DNA from: Holacanthus passer
Taxonomy: Eukaryota; Chordata; Actinopteri; Pomacanthidae
Assembly: GCA_025331565.1 (NCBI GenBank)
Contig: JAFREQ010000030.1
Coordinates: 558,001 to 622,000 of the forward strand
Direction: 5' to 3'
DNA length: 64,000 nucleotides
Shown here: positions 34,092-45,430 of the stretch, in pieces
Layout of the letters: each line of letters opens with the position of its first letter
Position numbering within the stretch: position 1 is the first letter of the stretch
Position numbers and translations under genes: made by a program
The notes under the pieces: generated by a model
Database searches by the model: none
The model's input: only the letters and a program-made list of their open reading frames with translations
Told to the model about the DNA's origin: nothing

Positions 34092-37000
34092 AAACCAGAC
34101 ACATACAGCCTATGGCTCCTATGAAATTAGCTGAATCAATTGTATTAGTAGTAATATTGGATTAAATTTTTATGAATCTGTGATCGCAAGCCAACTACTT
34201 CCCCCATGTTCCTGCTCAACACCTGCTGCTCTTCTTATTCTTATTGTTATTATCTATGTGGAACTTGTATTGTGAGGCAGATGGCTGCCCACCCAGAGCC
34301 TGGTTCCGCTTGAGGTTTCTGCCTGTTAAAAGGGAGTTTTTCCTCACAACTGTCACCATGTACGTGCTCATGGTGGAAATTGTTGGGTCTCTATAAATAA
34401 TATTAAAATGTATAAAAGTACAATTGAGAGCGGCTCTAATGAAAAGTAAGATGACTTGACTTGACTTAATCTGTAGACACACAGAAATGTTAAAATGAAA
34501 AATTGTTGTTTGACACAGAAAAACACAGAAAGAACTAAGTAGCCTTGTTGCATCTTTTGATTCCTCTATGACTAATTTCCCTCAACAAACATCTGTCCAA
34601 CAAAAGAAATTAAAAGGAAAAGTTTCTCAAAATGATTATCTGTGTCACCTTCAGAACTACTTCTAAAGACAGCGGTTCCTACATGTGCATCGCAACCAAC
34701 GTCTTTAACAAAACCATGTTCTTCACCTCCAACAGCTCTGAAGTTGTAATCACAATCAAAGGTTAGCTGTCATCTGTTCTGTATAAACTCTCAAAATGTA
34801 TAGCTGTGACATGGTTTCTTTGAGCAAAATAACATTCTCTTACATCCTGTTCCCTCAGACGTGGTGTCAAGCCCTGACATCTCCTTCACCGTGTTGAAGG
34901 TGGATTCCCATAGCTATTCTGTCATGGTCACCTGTCAGTCAACAAAAGGGACTCCGCCTGTCACCTTTTCACTCTACAACGGGACAGAAATGGTTGCCAA
35001 TACAACAGTTGAAAAGAGAAACGCCACATTTGAGGTTCCATTGGTCTTGGGCCAGCACTTAGGACGGCTCCAGTGTCAGGCAAACAATGGAGACCAGATC
35101 ACATACAGTACATGGATTCCCCTGGAAGTTGGTATGTGCATTGTTTAAAACAGCTGGCATAACACTGTGGCACACACTACTTTTAAAAAAATGTTTGTCC
35201 ATGATATGTCTCTTTTAATCCATAATATCTGCAACAGTCCCAGTTGAAGGGCCTGTGACGATGCATTACGACTATGATGTGGGACAAAACTATGCTGTGA
35301 TCGGCCTGAGGCTCTACTGCAAGGCGGCAAAGGGCTCTCATCCACGGTACCAGTGGTTCCTCAACAACACCCTTCTACATGAGCGAGGGAGCTTCTACTA
35401 TGTGGTCAACCAGCCTCCAGGACAGTCGATACTGCTGCTGTCTGTAGGGAGGAGCAGCGCTGGGACGTACCACTGTGAAGTGTCAAACAGCTTCGACAAC
35501 TCCACCGCCATAAGCAGCAAAAGGAGGTATTTGGATAAAGAAGGTACAGTTGATCCACTCCTGCTGATTGAAGTAGAAAATCCTTGTGACAGGTGACAGC
35601 TGGTTTCATCACTACTTCATCTTCCTGCTCCTCCAGTGCTGAATCGTCTCTCCCTCCTGGCGGTGGCAACTGTCTTTGGATGTTTCACAGTCCTGATTCT
35701 CATGGTCACAGTTTGTTGTGGGATTAGTGCGGTGTTCAGTGAGTTCACAATGTTTTAATAATTATATAATTTAATAATTTCAGAGTCCTGTTTTTTTATC
35801 CAGCGTAGCTAACTCGCCATCACTATTGTGAATTCATGTTTTAACTCTTCTTTCAGGGCGAAGGCAGTATGAAGAAAAGTCTGTGTGAGTCCATTTCTCT
35901 GTCTAATTCTGATAAAAAATGATGACCACGTTTCCCGTGAAGCTGTTCCTCTTGTGAAATGAACTGTGCTATTTGATCCTCAGTCAGTTTTTCTTTTTTG
36001 TTTTACTGAGGAAGAATTACATGATGACAGGTAATAACAGTGGCAGATGTTAAGTGAAAAAGTACAATGGAAATAATATAAAAGATGAATAAAATCTGGT
36101 TAATCTTGTTTGATCGTGGTCACACATGAATCAAAGTAGTAATTATATACTGTACTATACATTAACCCTTATACATTATGTAACAGTATGATCCCTAATT
36201 TTGTTACAGCTCCAAATAAGGCCTCTTGTTCAAAGTTAAAATTTGACAGGAGCTGGAAGGAAATTTTGGTGTACAAGAAAAAAAAATGAACATAAGGTTT
36301 TTTTTTTTTTGCATGATTGCCATTATTAGACAGCTCGACAATGTGGAGAGAAGGGAATGACATGCGACTGGGGATGTGGTCATATGATATATGCATCACA
36401 CCTACTAGACACATATCTTTGACCTCTATTGGTGACCAAGGAACTGAAACAACAGCTGGTCTCTGATGCAACTTCTTTACAGTAAAGATGATGAAAACTG
36501 ATAACGGAAGTCCAACTGGCTTGAATTAGAAATGTCTTGCAGTATCAGGTGTTTCCTTATGGCGCCGTCCTCTCAGTGAGCAGTGAAACATACGAATGTG
36601 GAGAAAAAAATGAACTCACATTTTATTTATTTAATTGTTTCTTGAATTGATTTTTTCCCCCATGAATTGTATCTTGTTACATAATGACGTAAATGCCCAT
36701 GGTTTTAACTTTATTGAAAGTGTATCGTTTTTATTGCCAGATGAACCCAAATTCACATGTCATGAGTCAAAAGAAATCTCTGAATCAGTGCTCAAAAATC
36801 CATGGTGTTTAACTCCTTAGAGGTAGATACATTCATTTTATGCTAAGGAACTGTATGAATGTTTACAACTGCACCTTTAACAGATGTTGTCCCAACACAG
36901 CTGTATATGTGACAAGTGGCCTTTTCTCCTCTCAGGTTGGGTTTGGAGATGGAGAGCATGGTAGCTGCATATGATGATGAGCTGGTCAGTCATTTTTTTT

Positions 37001-37303
37001 CCTGCATCTCCATCATCAGTTTTAATAAATCACATATTGTATTAAACCATGATCACAGAGCTCTTCAATTGTGTCTCCTTCCAGGATTCGTCTGAGTACG
37101 AGGAGGACGCTGATGTGCTGGAGACAACCAGAGGTGATGAATTTGACCAGGTGAGATCCAGCGAATGAGTGAAAACAATCACTCTGTTATTTACAACAAA
37201 TAATCAAACTCTTTTCTCTCAGGTATCTGAAGCCTCTGTGGATGATGGGCCCCTGGCTGAGGAGGAGGAGACACCGGAAGATGAAGCAGCTGAGGAGCTC
37301 TGA
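32231..37303 (+). CDS. IL-40-locus Ig-superfamily membrane protein, gene B (four Ig domains, TM, acidic tail)
   Basis: Predicted 520-aa type I membrane protein, tandem paralog of gene A, from thirteen in-frame exons: 32231-32276, 32354-32380, 32498-32624, 32719-32891, 33815-33992, 34655-34761, 34859-35131, 35238-35543, 35637-35738, 35857-35884, 36936-36984, 37085-37150 and 37223-37303. Exons 1-2 encode the signal peptide (MFPSLFVVILGLCYC). D1 (25-124) and D2 (125-219) are each split by a phase-2 intron, whereas D3 (220-310) and D4 (311-412) are single exons. D3 has GTPPVTFSL and no core Trp. D2 has YKWLLNG..SGSYMC and D4 has YQWFLNN..AGTYHC. The TM helix (about 416-444) has LLAVATVFGCFTVLILMVTV. 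The tail begins RRRQYEEKS and becomes strongly acidic (EYEEDADVLE, AEEEETPEDEAAEEL). It has three tyrosines but none in an ITIM or ITAM context. Many NxS/T sites occur in D1-D4. Signal-exon length and D3 sequence tie it to gene A. Confidence 0.84.
32950..33200. repeat. Probable interspersed repeat fragment in gene B intron
   Basis: The stretch GGATTGGACCCAAACGTAGA, then ..AGGCAGGGCTGCAGCAGTCA, then ..AACCAGAAGGCAGTCC, is of a type I remember as multicopy in fish genomes. It has no coding potential here and the family is not identified. Confidence 0.35.
33465..33530 (-). repeat. Interspersed repeat fragment, inverse of 28999-29100
   Basis: CCATCCAATAGTTGTTGAGA, then TACTGGACAAAGTGG, is the reverse complement type of the element in the gene A intron. 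Confidence 0.5.
34050..34091. repeat. (GT)n microsatellite in gene B intron
   Basis: A GT tract with a single GTAT interruption, about 60 bases after the donor of exon 33815-33992. Confidence 0.9.
34258..34462 (+). repeat. Teleost interspersed repeat ('GATGGCTGCCCACC..GGGAGTTTTTCCT..')
   Basis: The block GGCAGATGGCTGCCCACCC, then GAGCCTGGTTCCG, then CTGTTAAAAGGGAGTTTTTC, then CTCATGG..TTGTTGGGTCTCTATAAAT is a repeat tail I recognise as abundant in fish genomes, probably retroposon-derived. It ends in a short TTGACTTGACTT tract near 34454-34466, as such tails usually do. Confidence 0.55.
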
Positions 37304-37327
37304 TGCTTTTGTTTGCTCTGTAAAAAA

Positions 37328-37340
37328 AATAAAAAATAAA
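37328..37340 (+). terminator. Two AATAAA signals at the end of Ig gene B
   Basis: AATAAA at 37328-37333 and 37335-37340 lies only 25-32 bases after the stop codon and about 245 bases upstream of the syngr2 start codon, giving a very short 3'UTR. Confidence 0.6.
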
Positions 37341-37431
37341 CATCTGCTCATGATCATCCGCGTGTCTTTTCAGTGTGAATATCTCACACATATATATATA
37401 AGTGATCTATCAAAGTGTATGCGCTGATAAG

Positions 37432-37584
37432 AGTCAACAGTCCTGGCCCCGCCCCTCTGACGCGCAGCGGGACGGCGCAGCTCCTCTGGGTGTCTCCGTC
37501 CTCTCCGACAAGTGGCAGCTCGCAGTTGAGTCGAGTCGAGTCGAAGCTGGTCGGGTCGAGCTGCAGAGGAAGCTGGGAGGAGAC
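37432..37584 (+). promoter_or_regulatory. GC-rich promoter and 5'UTR of syngr2
   Basis: The 150 bases before the syngr2 ATG are GC- and CpG-rich (GCCCCGCCCC at about 37445, ACGCGCAGCGGGACGGC) in an otherwise AT-rich region. They include a GAGTC-type tandem repeat, (GAGTC)3 and variants near 37527-37560. The GCCCCGCCCC stretch is Sp1-like. No TATA box is obvious. Confidence 0.45.
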
Positions 37585-40500
37585 ATGGAGGAGACGGCCG
37601 GTGCCAGCGCGTACGGAGCCTCTCTGGCAGGAGGAGGCTTCGACTTCCACAAGTTTGTCCGCCAGCCGCAGACCATCGTGCGCCTGCTCAGCTGGGTGAG
37701 TGTGGACACAGACACGGTGTGTGTGATGTTTAAAAGAGATGATCTGTGAGCAGGTGCGTCCGGCCCCGACCCCGTGCCTCTGTTGAACGATGTGTTTTTA
37801 TTGATGTCGTGCAGAACAACAGTTGACCCCGTGCAGCGTGTGTGCAGGGCGTCGTGTCGCCCGCAGCTGCCGCATGACAGCAGCTCCGCGACAGCACAGG
37901 TCAACACTGTCAGAGCACAAAAGACGAGCTGAGACATCCACTTCTGGAGGTCAAACACTAACTGAACACTTAAATCTTAATGTCTGGTCTGTAGCACCAG
38001 ATCTGTGCTTACTAATTAACTATTGGATATTCCAGTCATGTCACTTCTGAAGCCAGATTATAAGAAATCAGCTTCTACTACAGTGTTTTTAAAAATGGAT
38101 CAAAGTATGAAATGTGTATTACTATTTGTATAGGGGGGGAAATTTTGTGCAAGGGAAAGTTCTGGGAAGTTGTTGCACACCGCTGATCACTTGTCACTAG
38201 GCAAATCTTATAGCACAGACTTGTTTTTGCGGTTTTGAAACTGATCTGGAAAGTCCAGAATGAATCTCAACCAGACAGGTTCAGCCAACAATAAATGATA
38301 CTGTTGTGAAACCGATTGTAGGGTTTTATCTCATATCTGCCCTCGACTATCTCGTCGGTGATATGAAAATACAAGATTCTGATCCTTGTTGAGTTTTATT
38401 GGACATGACTCATATCTTGGTTTACTGAGGCTACGGTCGATTGTCATATTCTTGGCTCATGAAGCAGCAGCTATTTGTTAGGCCTCCAGCTCATGTCCCA
38501 TGAGCTCATGAGAAAACACACAGCTTCACCTGGATACTGTAGCATATCTCGTGTGGTGGATGAGGCCTGAGGACAGAATGTGCCTCAACTGCTGCGTGTT
38601 TACGTGCATGTGTTGGGGAAACTGTGTGTGAGAGAGATTATGTGTGTGTCACTGGTAAACAGGGGCTGATGGGCAGGTAAGGTGATACCTCTCCCCCACT
38701 GACCCTCTCTTTTACTCCTGGTGAGTGCATGCCACTGATCTCCCCCTCAAACACACATACGCACACAGTGCAGCTGTGCTCAACTCATCTCAAAGTCACA
38801 CTGGTTAGATCACCATGTATCTCTGGTGATTCTAATCTTACTTCAGCGAGCCAGGACCTATGGCACAAGAGAGGGGATTGTTTGCTCTGTAACCCTGCCT
38901 ACAAGTCCCACAATGCACCACACCTCTTCCTGGAACAAGGCTGTGCAAAGTGACTCTTGGTTATTTATAGTGTTAAATCACATCATCATCTTCTCTGAAA
39001 TGACAGAATGATAAAAGTTCTTTTTCAGTATATTAAAACAGTATATTTTCAGTATATTTATGCAATATAATGAGCAAAAAGAATAAAAAAGAAACATGCA
39101 CATATGGGAGATTTGGGCATGTTTTCGACATCTGTCACTCAACATCGAAACTTCCCATCTGTCCATTCATGTACAGAAACATCCATCTGCCCCACTAACG
39201 GTCCCTCTGTCTCGCTGTTGTCTCGTGGTTTGGAACTCCCCATATTCACTTCACCTCTCCTGGAGTTTTGGGTACTTTCTGTCTCATCAGCACTGTGGCC
39301 TATTTCCCTCTCGCACCTCATCCTACTTCCCACCCATCAAACAGTCCCTGTCTATCCTCCTCCCAGATCTCATTAGGAGTGTTGTTGGGGAGTGGGTGGC
39401 ATCTCTGGAGTCACATGGCAGGCAGCTGCACTCAGAAGTAGGTCACATGGTTAGGTGGGTAACCAGAGCAGACAGCAACAGACCACGGGACGCTCAGGGG
39501 GAGCAGGCTGCCGTTAGCACTCTTCACTTGATAAACACAAGACGACCATAAGCGCTCGGAGGTGTTTCAACAGTCTGCAATAAGAAAACCGACGCGTAAT
39601 AATGTCACTATGTTTTGATTGATAATTACATGATTTGGGAAATTTGTAGACATATGAGATAGACACAGGTTCTTGTGACTTTCTTGCAATGTTGTGTCAC
39701 TTCCTTTTAGCTTGATGAGTTCAGTAGCTGATTCTGTCATGCCGAGATGCATTTTCAAACAGAGTGTTTCTTGTCAGTGTGTTCAAGAAACTGCTGATAG
39801 TTGAAAGTTGTGTGCTTAAACAATATAAAAATTAGTAAATTTCTATGGTTGATTTTGTGACAGCAGAGTGTCTGATTGCAAATATATGTATATATATGTG
39901 TGAGAGTCTTTGAATGCACCAGCAAGGAAGAGTTTTCTAAATGGTCCCTGCTCTTAACTGAATTTTCATAAGACACGATAAAGTGGATTATCTATTTTTG
40001 AACCAAGTCTCAAACCAGACAGTTTCCTCTTCTGTCTTTGCAAATCATTGAGAGCCGCCTTCTTCTCTTTTCTCTTTCAATGTAGATATTTGCCTTGGTG
40101 GTGTTCGCCTGCATCACAACAGAGGGATACATCAATGCTTCCCACAGTGCCGAGGCAAAGTGCATCTTCAACCAGAATGACTCGGCATGTCAGTATGCTG
40201 TTGGCATCGGGGTGATAGCCTTCCTGGCATGTGTGGCCTTCCTGGTGTTGGATGTTTACGTGCCTTTTATGAGCAACGCACAGGAGAGGAAGTATGCTGT
40301 CATGGCAGACCTGGGATTCTCAGGTGAGCAGGAGAATTAAAGTGATTTCTTTGTTTTGTAAGAGATTTAAAGCTGCACTGGTCAATATTTTTTTAAATAT
40401 TTGCAATGGATCAAATGGTTTTTCTTAATGTGAAAGGTGTCTCTCTCTGTTCTAGCTTCTTCTAGTTCGTGTTAGTGATAGTGTTTTGGTTTTATGGCCC

Positions 40501-43160
40501 ACAACTGTATTGTTTTGGTTCACTCTCACAGCTCTCATCGACCTACTTTCCAGCTGCTTTCAGAGTAAAAGCTTTAACACCCCACTGTACACGACCTGCT
40601 CAGCACCAAACAGCAGACCGACACTAGAGACTAGCTGGAGACCAGAGTCGAGCATTTAGCAGCAAAAGAGCCAGATATTTCCTTCAGGAGTTGGTAGAGA
40701 CCAAAAACAGAGCTATAAGAGAGTGAATTGGACTAAAATGTGTCAGCTAAAGTGTTTGCTAACCATAATCACCTAATATGTCAATGTTGTGTTTTGTTCA
40801 ACTGCCTCATAGTAGCCAAAGAACATCTGTTAATTGTGCTTTAAAGTAACCTTGAAAGTTGAATGAATTAGATTAGAAATAGTTATTTGCACAAAAACAG
40901 TACAACTGAATGAGATGATATTGAAAGATGCTTTGTGTTAAACACGTCCAGAGAATGGCATTTGTAGAGACACTGGAAGGTAATAGTCATTTCTCAGGGC
41001 ACTCGCCCTTTTGATGTGTGAAAGATGGAAATGTGTACGGCAGAGTAGTAGTAGATGTCACAACGCCGTGGTACACAAGACATAATATCATCCATCTACA
41101 TCTAGATTCATTTGTGCATATAGAATAACTTGATTGCGATTGTAACAACTATTTTTTTCATACTTAAGGGTGATTCTACTTTACTTTATGATATGAATAC
41201 TATATGTTATGTACAACCCTGATTCCAAAAAAGCTGAGAAACTGTGAAAAACATAACTAAAAACAGAATGCAATCATTTGCAAATGAACTGTGGTTTCAC
41301 AAAGTGTTGAGCCCATGTAGTGATCTCCTGATGATTCAACCCCCTGATTAACTGGTGATTATGGTTATATGAATGGTTGTTTGAAGATGATAGATATATA
41401 TTATTATCAAACAGATGATATATTTACCACACTGTTATCAATTTTACCCTGAGTGGTTATCGCTCCTTCTCAGTGCTTCCCTTTCAGTTTTCTCATTCGA
41501 ATGTGAACCCCTTCGGAAACAAAGCTTACATACAGAAGTACTGGCGTAATGTGGGACAGACCGCTGCCTGTTTTCCTGACATAACATAACATGCATTATT
41601 CATCATTGCACCCAGTAGATGACGAGTGAGCAGCAGGGTGAGGAGGGGAGGTTGACATCACAGATTTTGATGAAATTAAACATTCATCAGCCGTATATGA
41701 CACAGTTCACAGTCAGCCATTCTTTAGGGAAACAAAGCAGTACTGGTTTGGAAAACAGCTTGTGGTCATTTGAGCAGATGGCAACAGGAGAGCCCTTTTT
41801 ATTCTGTTGACATTGTTTTTGTTCTTTTGTGTTTTTCACAGGAATTCAGTTTTCATATCAGGGGTTTCAGCTGAGCACTTTTGATATCTTTTCATGCCGT
41901 GAAAACAATCATGTATATCTGTGTGTTGTGTTTGTGCATCTGCGTCTCTGTATGTTTTCTAGGGGCGTGGACCTTCCTGTGGTTTGTGTGTTTCTGCCTG
42001 CTGGCCAGTCTGTGGGGGCGCACTCATGAAATCAGAGGTGTCCCCATGGACGCTGCACGCGCCACCGTGGCCTTCTCATTCTTCTCTATCGCCACCTGGG
42101 TGAGCGAGACTGTTGTCTTCTTTTCATTAAAAACAGCTCAGATTTTCTCCTCTTTCTGTGCCACAGGGTAATCAGGTGATTGTTGGCCAGGCAAATGTTC
42201 AACATGTTACAGATTACTGATTATTGGTTGGATTTTATTACCATTGGCTGATAAACATATGTCACAAAATGTCAAATTACTCTTTTAAAACTGCCACTGG
42301 CTTCAGTTCACAAAGATTTGCAAGAGACTTTAAACCTTTTTAAGATACTAACAAACATGAAGTCACATATCGTTTGTGAAAGTCCTTCAGGTTGGTGCGT
42401 TCAAGTACTGGTTAGAACCTTTAACACTTGACACTTCAGAGTCAGCTGCCAAACAGCAAACCTTTTATTTCTAGAAACTATAATGACAATGATCTCACAC
42501 ACTTTCCGTCTTGTGTAACTCTTGCATTAACCATATGTTACAATAATTGAGGAACAGCTTGACTGAGCTTGAATTTTTCTGACAGCAGAACTTGTAATCA
42601 CAAGGGTATTCTTTAACTGGCTCATATGTTGGAGCATCCTATCTTCAATTAAATGCACCATTTAGAAGACTTGTCAAAACAACCCCACATTTAACTGCTT
42701 CACCACACAACAGCAATGTAGCAAAAATGTAATGCATTGACAAATGTCATTGGGATGGATTACATTCCTTAAGCAAGCTTCAAGTCTCTACAAGTTTATT
42801 TTTGCACTGGTATGAAGTCAAACAAGTCAAAGTTCTTTATTGAAATACCGTAAAGGTCTTCAAAATAACTGTAATAACCTTTTTGATGTCGTTGTGCAGG
42901 GAATCCTGACCTATTTTGCCCTGGGCCGCTTCCGCCGTGGCGTTCACGAAGTCACCATCCCGACCTACACGGAGGAGCCATCAGATCACCACACCCCCTA
43001 CCCTCCAACCTATGCCCCCACTTCCTACAACCCCACTACCTACACCCCCACCACTTACACAGCCTATCCAAGCAGTGTGCCCGACATGCACCAACAGCCT
43101 CCCTTCACCCCCAACCCCCAGCCGCAAGGAGACACTGGCTATATGCCGCCCAGCTACTGA
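37585..43160 (+). CDS. syngr2: Synaptogyrin-2 (cellugyrin)
   Basis: SYNGR2 is a MARVEL-domain, four-helix membrane protein of transport and synaptic-like vesicles. Four exons join in frame: 37585-37695, 40086-40323, 41963-42099 and 42900-43160, giving 248 aa (human about 224). The N-terminus AGGGFDFHKFVRQPQTIVR matches the synaptogyrin start (GGSFDxxxFxxQPQ). Next come TM1 (FALVVFACITTEGYIN), the loop with YCxF-type CIFNQNDSACQYAVG, TM2 (IGVIAFLACVAFLVLDVYVP), TM3 (AWTFLWFVCFCLLASLWG) and TM4 (ARATVAFSFFSIATWGILTY). The cytoplasmic tail is made of Tyr/Pro/Thr repeats (PTYAPTSYNPTTYTPTTY) and ends DTGYMPPSY. The position between the IL-40 locus and TK1 supports syngr2 over other synaptogyrins. 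Intron 1 is 2.4 kb and intron 2 is 1.6 kb. Confidence 0.95.
41212..41300 (+). repeat. Half copy of the 'GATTCCAAAAAAG..' MITE
   Basis: TACAACCCTGATTCCAAAAAAG, then GAATGCAATCATTTGCAAAT, resembles the termini of the element at 54107-54623. It lies in syngr2 intron 2. Confidence 0.55.
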
Positions 43161-45430
43161 GAGAAAGACAGGCTGCAGACAAAGGGAAGGTGGTGTTCCA
43201 GGTCATCTGTTGGTAAACTGGCTGTAGTTGCACTGCACTGACCCAGAGGTATATCATATTGATGTGGTTTTACACGTGATTTCATTCAACACACTTTTAC
43301 AAGTGTTGTCAGATTTGAGAACCTGAGCTGTGCGACTGCAAAGTTAGAGATGAGGGACACTGTGGTTTACGTCAATCGGTCTGTGGTCAGATCTTAAGAC
43401 ATCAGGCTGACTGTTTTATTTTAGCGCTGATGATTGAGCAATCTGACCATAGACCTGTGTGCAAAGATGCAACTTTTACCTCAAATGGGCTTATCCTGGA
43501 GGGGAGAGATAGTTGAAATGTACCCAGGAGGTCAGAGGTCACATAATGTGACGTTATGAAGAATACCTGTGATAGCTCCAAGAGGAAGAAGCCAGCACTT
43601 AATGTGTTCCTTTAAACTCTGTTGAAACCTGAGAATGTGCATTTGTACATAGATTTCACTATGCAAAGCTGCCATTATAATGGTTGTATGTGCCTGATTT
43701 TCTTTTCTTATTTGGTTTAGTAGATTTTTCCCCTTTGGTGCATTTATCTTAAGGACCTACAGTTTAGGATGTATTGAATTAACAAATGATTTTGTTTGAG
43801 TAGAAGTAGTAGTACAGTGGGAAAAGACCACTATAAAGCCAAATGTCCCCCTGTGATTGTTTTTGTAACTTTTGGGCTCTGTGCAAGTTGTGCAGTTAGG
43901 TTTGTTAGCCATATAACCATAAAATCACCTTTGGAAAAAAAAAAGTTTTGCAATCTTTTGTGCCACAGTAAAATGGCTCCTGTGCTCCCCCATCACAATG
44001 AGCTCCATTTTTAAAGACCACTCTAATCAAAAGGTGTTAATGGTGACATTAGAAACCATAAAAATCCTTCTTTAACTCTGAACATGGCAAAAAAAAAAAA
44101 AAAAAAAATTGATGTGCTATAGAGATGTGTTGCCCTTTAAACCTGTAGTTAACATTCAGATAGACAGGAGGGAGGAGCGTGTAGATAAATATGGACTTAT
44201 TGAACAGGTTTATCCACTGAGTATGTCCTCATACTGAAGTGTAACTTATTAACTACCAATGGCAAAGCTTCCTCTTTGGTCTGTGGACTGAGTGGCTTTA
44301 CACATCCTCCAAGGCCATGGTGACATTTAGGTTTCTAAACACTGCTTCCTTAATCTAAACTATTGAAGGCAGACCTATGGCAGATTAACGCCTCAGCCTG
44401 CTGTGGTGAAAATCAAACACCTGTCCTTAGAAAGGCTACTGGTTTACTGTGTTGCTTTGTGCCTGACAGTAATGCTTTTGTCAGTTTAACACCTCCTCTG
44501 GCTGTTGTAGCTCAACTAAAGTGACACTCAAAAGTTGGCTAAAGGTTAGATATTGGTAATTGTTGCAGGGTGTGAGTGGACTTTAGATCTGTTATTGACA
44601 AACCAGAGCGTGAGTGTGGTTATATTAATTAAACATGACACTGTTATGGTGCCACTTTGAAGGCATTAATACTAGTGGGAAGACATTGCTGATTATGTTT
44701 GTCCTTTAGAAAAAAGTTGTGCATAATTTACTGAAACCAAATATCTGAAAAAAACTGCTTTTCATTTGTCATTTATGCCTTAAGGAGAGAAGTGAAACTT
44801 TAAAGGGTTTTGGGGAAGGAAGGTGGATTAAAATGTGCCATGATTTTATACAGAAGTTATATTTAGGTTGAACAGCTGTGTATCACAGCTGCCATTGCTG
44901 TTATGCCTACGTGATTTTTGCAAAAGTTGATTTTCATACTCAAAAATCAGTGTATGTCTCTGATTGTGAAGATTGCAGCTTGTAATTACCCAAGTTGAAT
45001 GTCACAAGTGTCTTATTCTAGTTTTGTAATAACAAACCTAAATTTTGAAATGGTCATTAAATGCATATTTAGCAGCATACTTTGAAATATTTGCCAAGTT
45101 AATTCGATTTGTTTAGATTCATTTGCATAACTCCATGTTTCAGATGTGAGGAGGCTAGAATGATTTGTGTAATATAATTTGAGTAATAGCATTTGCTTAT
45201 GGTTTGTGATGCCTACAAATGTTTTTTAAAAAGTGGCACAAAATACTGGTCAGATTTTGATTGGCTTGACTTTTTTTTTTTTTTAATCCTGTTTCCAAGT
45301 ACTTTTATTTGACCATTAAGTTGTGACGTTACCCTTTTGCTTTTGTCATAATTTCATATCACGGTGTCATAAGTACAACAATGATTTACTTGAGCTTTGG
45401 TTTATGGAATAAAATCATTCACAGAATGTC
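43161..45430 (+). other. Long syngr2 3'UTR
   Basis: The stretch has no coding potential. The first strong poly(A) signal on the plus strand after the stop is AATAAA at 45408-45413, which would give a 3'UTR of about 2.3 kb. It includes poly(A) runs near 44090-44108. After 45430 the sequence runs into the convergent tk1 gene. Confidence 0.5.
45408..45413 (+). terminator. Polyadenylation signal AATAAA of syngr2
   Basis: A canonical hexamer in TTTATGGAATAAAATC, roughly 0.7 kb from the convergent tk1 stop codon. Confidence 0.5.

Noticed and set aside
27769..37303. The two Ig genes as one long gene or as a pseudogene pair
   Set aside because: Each has its own signal peptide, TM exon, stop codon and nearby poly(A) signals, and all reconstructed junctions keep frame without internal stops.
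37434..37958. A 174-codon minus-strand open frame over the syngr2 first exon
   Set aside because: It is antisense to a GC-rich promoter and coding exon, where long chance frames are expected. It shows no family similarity.
39096..39551. A 151-codon open frame in syngr2 intron 1
   Set aside because: It has an unconvincing amino-acid mix and no recognisable motif. It lies within an intron with no splice sites consistent with inclusion.
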